DNA from: Peromyscus leucopus
Taxonomy: Eukaryota > Chordata > Mammalia > Rodentia > Cricetidae
NCBI RefSeq assembly: GCF_004664715.2
Contig: NC_051071.1
Span: 36,577,530 to 36,641,529 of the forward strand
Reading direction: 5' to 3'
Length of the DNA stretch: 64,000 nucleotides
The notes under the pieces are model-generated. The model did not search any database and had not been told where the DNA came from. It saw only the letters and a list, made by a program, of their open reading frames with translations. Made by a program: the position numbers and the translations under genes. Below are positions 61,665-64,000 of the stretch, in pieces (the stretch's first letter is position 1; every line of letters starts with the position of its first letter).

Positions 61665-62525
61665 GTGAGTGTAAAAGTGTGGTACTGAATATTCACTTAC
61701 TCATGGGGCACAGAGGGTTTCCTATATGGTTCCTGATGAACAAAAGAAAGTCTGATCTTATAGAGTGTAAAAGCCATCTAGAGAAACAGATAGAGCTTCT
61801 ATAAATAACAAAGAAAAAAGTTGCTTAAAATGTTGGTTTAGTATAAAACACAGAAACATATTTTTTTTAAGTTCATGACATAGTGATTAGAAATCCTTAA
61901 ATTAAGCTTTCAGGGCATCTTGGTCATTGTCCTATTGCTGTGAAGAGAGACTATGACCATGGCAACTCTTATAAAGATAAGCATTTAATTGGGGCTTGCT
62001 TAGAGTTTCAGAGGTTTAGTCCGTTGCCATCAATACAGGGAGCATGGTGGCAAGCAGGCAGCCATGGTGCTGGGGAAGCAGCTGAGAGTTCCACATCTGA
62101 ATCTGCAGGCAGCAGGAAGAGAGAGGATTTAGTCTTGGAATGGGCTTTTTGAAACCTCAAAGCCAGTGACATATTTCTTCCAACAAGGCCACCTCCCAAT
62201 CTTTTCAAATAGTGCCACTCCCAGATGACAAAGTACTCAATTTAGTAGGCCTGTAGGGGCCAGTATCATTCAAATCACCACCTACGGCCTAATATCTCAG
62301 CCAGAGAATAAGTGGGGCATGGGTACACAGTGAGCAAAGTTTTTAAAGTTGTATTTAGGAAATGTATCATATTAGAGCACCTAGATGAGCAATATAAATG
62401 ATGTATAAATATATTCAATTTATAAATTGCTCAGATAGCCAGTTTCTGAACCACTTTGCTTTAAAATAGCATTTGTATATTATTAGATTTCCAAATGAAA
62501 TAAAGTGGCATGTGTCCCATTTCAG
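61665..62525 (+). other. Slit2: Intron, 861 bases
   Basis: About 365 bases are an interspersed rodent repeat (61918-62282); the rest is plain intron. Confidence 0.8.
61918..62282 (+). mobile_element. Rodent interspersed repeat (Lx/L1-type 3' end?)
   Basis: tgtcctattgctgtgaagag, gaccatggcaactcttataa, gcatttaattggggcttgct, ctgcaggcagcaggaagaga, caacaaggccacctcccaat, ending ttcaaatcacca. A common rodent repeat; class name uncertain. The short open frames on both strands here belong to it. Confidence 0.55.
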
Positions 62526-62597
62526 AATTCTCAGTTACAACCGTCTGAGATGTATCCCGCCACGGACCTTTGATGGATTGAAGTCTCTTCGGTTACT
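62526..62597 (+). CDS. Slit2: Slit2 exon: D4 LRR 3
   Basis: A 72-base exon, acceptor cccatttcag, donor gtaagc, phase 2-2. It encodes [20 protein letters not shown] then LRLL. It is the last exon in the window; the next repeat (SLHGND...) lies beyond the right edge. Confidence 0.97.
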
Positions 62598-64000
62598 GTA
62601 AGCATCCTGTGTTCAACAATTACCTTTCTGGGGAATCTGAGCTATGAGCTATCTCTTGAGTGATGTCATCACTTTGTTGTTCTTGGTTATTTCATCATGT
62701 ATGTATTACAGTTTACTGTAAATTTGGAATCAGGACAGTTGTCTCATATGGTGTTGTTGTATAAGCACTTTGATTAAGACAGCATAATCTCCACTTGTGT
62801 AGTACTTGCTGCTAAGATAGTCATTTATTGATGATCTATAATACTAAGGCATACATTTCACATAGCTCCAATTAACTATGATAAAAATAAGAAAACTTAA
62901 TTTCTTTTGAAACCACTTTACAATTGATAGCTTTTTCCATGAGATGTATCTGTTTGATGTATTCTTCCAGACTTTGTTCTTTGTATATATTCTTGTATCC
63001 TCATGTAAGTATCCCCACAGCTATGTAACTCTTAACAACCATGAGTAGGATCCTTTTTGTTCTCCCAATAGCTACTTTTATTTAACACTTGAGTATGCTT
63101 CTCTTCTCCCTTGTGTGGCTGTCTCTCAACTGTTTTCCAGGTACGGAATATTACTTAGACTGGAGAAAATAACTTTATTAACCATCTGTATCCTTTCATT
63201 ATCCTTCAGATTAATGGCAAATTATCCTTATTTTCTCATAACACTCAAATGAAACATCTATATTTTTATTTTGGTACTAATGCTTTAACATGAAAGCAAT
63301 GGTTTAGAAGGGCATGTATTAGGATGGTTCCAGAACTAACTGTAAACTTGTCCCCCAAACAATATTTTGTCAATTAATTAACAAATTCTATTTCCCACCA
63401 ACAGTTTAATAGAGTACTCTTTTCAAAGCACATTTGTAAACTTCTAATATTGGAGTACTATGAATCTTTTTACTTTTCTATGGCAGATCGAAAATTATTT
63501 TTCTTTGCTGTTTCTGTTAGCATTTATAATGAATGTAGCATCTGAGTATTTGTATGTCTATTGAATTGCATGTTTACTGAATTGTATATTTATTGTGGTG
63601 CATGCTCTAAGGAAGCATGATAGCTTCATTAACCATGACCTATTAGATTCTCTTCATTATGAACACAGATGTCTATACTGTTGCTATTGGTTTTACATCT
63701 CGTAATTAAGGAATTAGATGTTTTCTCTTTCAAGGTTATGATGTTCAGCGTCAAGTTATGCACACAGCCCCTTAACAGATTTTATTTTATAAAATAGTAC
63801 TCTTCTTTATGGTTTCCAAGATTTACATTGTACCTTTGAAAGTTTTCCCCATCCTATGATTATACAAACAGTATATTTTCTTTTAAGGAATTGCTAATTT
63901 TAAGTTTACATTTAACTTTTTAATCTGGAATTTGTTCTGTGCAGAGGATGTGAGGTATGGGCTGACTTCTGTTTTTACTTAGTAGGTATCTGTTGTTCAA
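62598..64000 (+). other. Slit2: Intron, 5' part
   Basis: AT-rich, no repeat, RNA gene or further LRR exon recognised. Confidence 0.8.

Larger units (their letters stand above)
1..64000 (+). other. Slit2: Slit2 gene body, internal part (19 exons, both ends missing)
   Basis: SLIT2 is a large secreted glycoprotein that repels axons and migrating cells by binding Robo receptors through LRR domain D2; heparan sulfate assists. The exons here translate to the family's LRR domains in order: end of D1, all of D2 and D3, and the start of D4. I matched them to remembered SLIT2 sequence, and they agree almost residue for residue. Every junction keeps frame. Donors are GT except for one GC, and all acceptors are AG. 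The host position of mir-218-1 supports Slit2 over Slit3. Signal peptide, early D1, the rest of D4, EGF repeats, laminin-G and cystine-knot parts lie outside the window. Confidence 0.97.

Noticed and set aside
1..64000. Slit3 or Slit1 as the host gene
   Set aside because: The intronic microRNA has the mir-218-1 3p arm, and the residues (DEEE and AKEQYFIP linkers, [13 protein letters not shown]) match SLIT2 as I remember it.

Overview
The window is an internal, roughly central piece of one vertebrate gene, Slit2 (secreted axon-guidance ligand), transcribed left to right. Nineteen coding exons were located by reading splice sites and translated residues by eye. All exons join in one frame (1,962 coding bases, 654 codons if every exon is used), and neither the first nor the last exon of the gene is present. 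The interspersed repeats (B1, B3/B2, B4 and ID SINEs, rodent LINE-1 3' ends, a URR1-type hAT element, and LTR elements resembling the mys family) point to a rodent of family Cricetidae. The mys-like LTRs and the form of the young B1 copies suggest a deer-mouse-like (neotomine) animal, but genus is an inference.

Layout: 1-4273 carries the last leucine-rich repeat and C-terminal cap of LRR domain D1. A 12-base microexon at 5833-5844 lies in the D1-D2 linker. Exons from 6803 to 36413 encode all of D2, the Robo-binding domain, interrupted by an 18 kb intron (6942-24918). A second, 24-base microexon (37279-37302) lies in the D2-D3 linker. Exons from 40631 to 54467 encode D3. Exons from 55439 to 62597 encode the N-terminal cap and first three repeats of D4, and the gene continues past the window end. 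The microRNA mir-218-1 sits on the same strand in the intron between the D2-D3 microexon and the D3 cap exon (hairpin 39957-40066). This fixes the paralogue as Slit2 rather than Slit3, which hosts mir-218-2.

Repeat units are mostly one LRR per exon (69, 72 or 75 bases) or two per exon (144 bases), with phase-2 introns inside the LRR domains. Domain-to-domain linkers have phase-1 introns, so linker microexons can be included or skipped without changing frame.

Most notable observations: (1) the 12-base microexon uses a GC donor and has UGC motifs and a TC/T44 tract upstream; (2) a 79-base tandem duplication spans the acceptor and start of the D3 cap exon, giving a decoy acceptor that would create a stop; (3) a 111-base intron is open in frame; (4) an LTR-element fragment carries a poly(A) tail and 13-base target duplications, the marks of LINE-1 mobilisation; (5) a long TG tract plus T-runs lies just before one D2 exon. 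No undescribed multi-gene system was found; apart from Slit2 and mir-218-1 there is no convincing gene.
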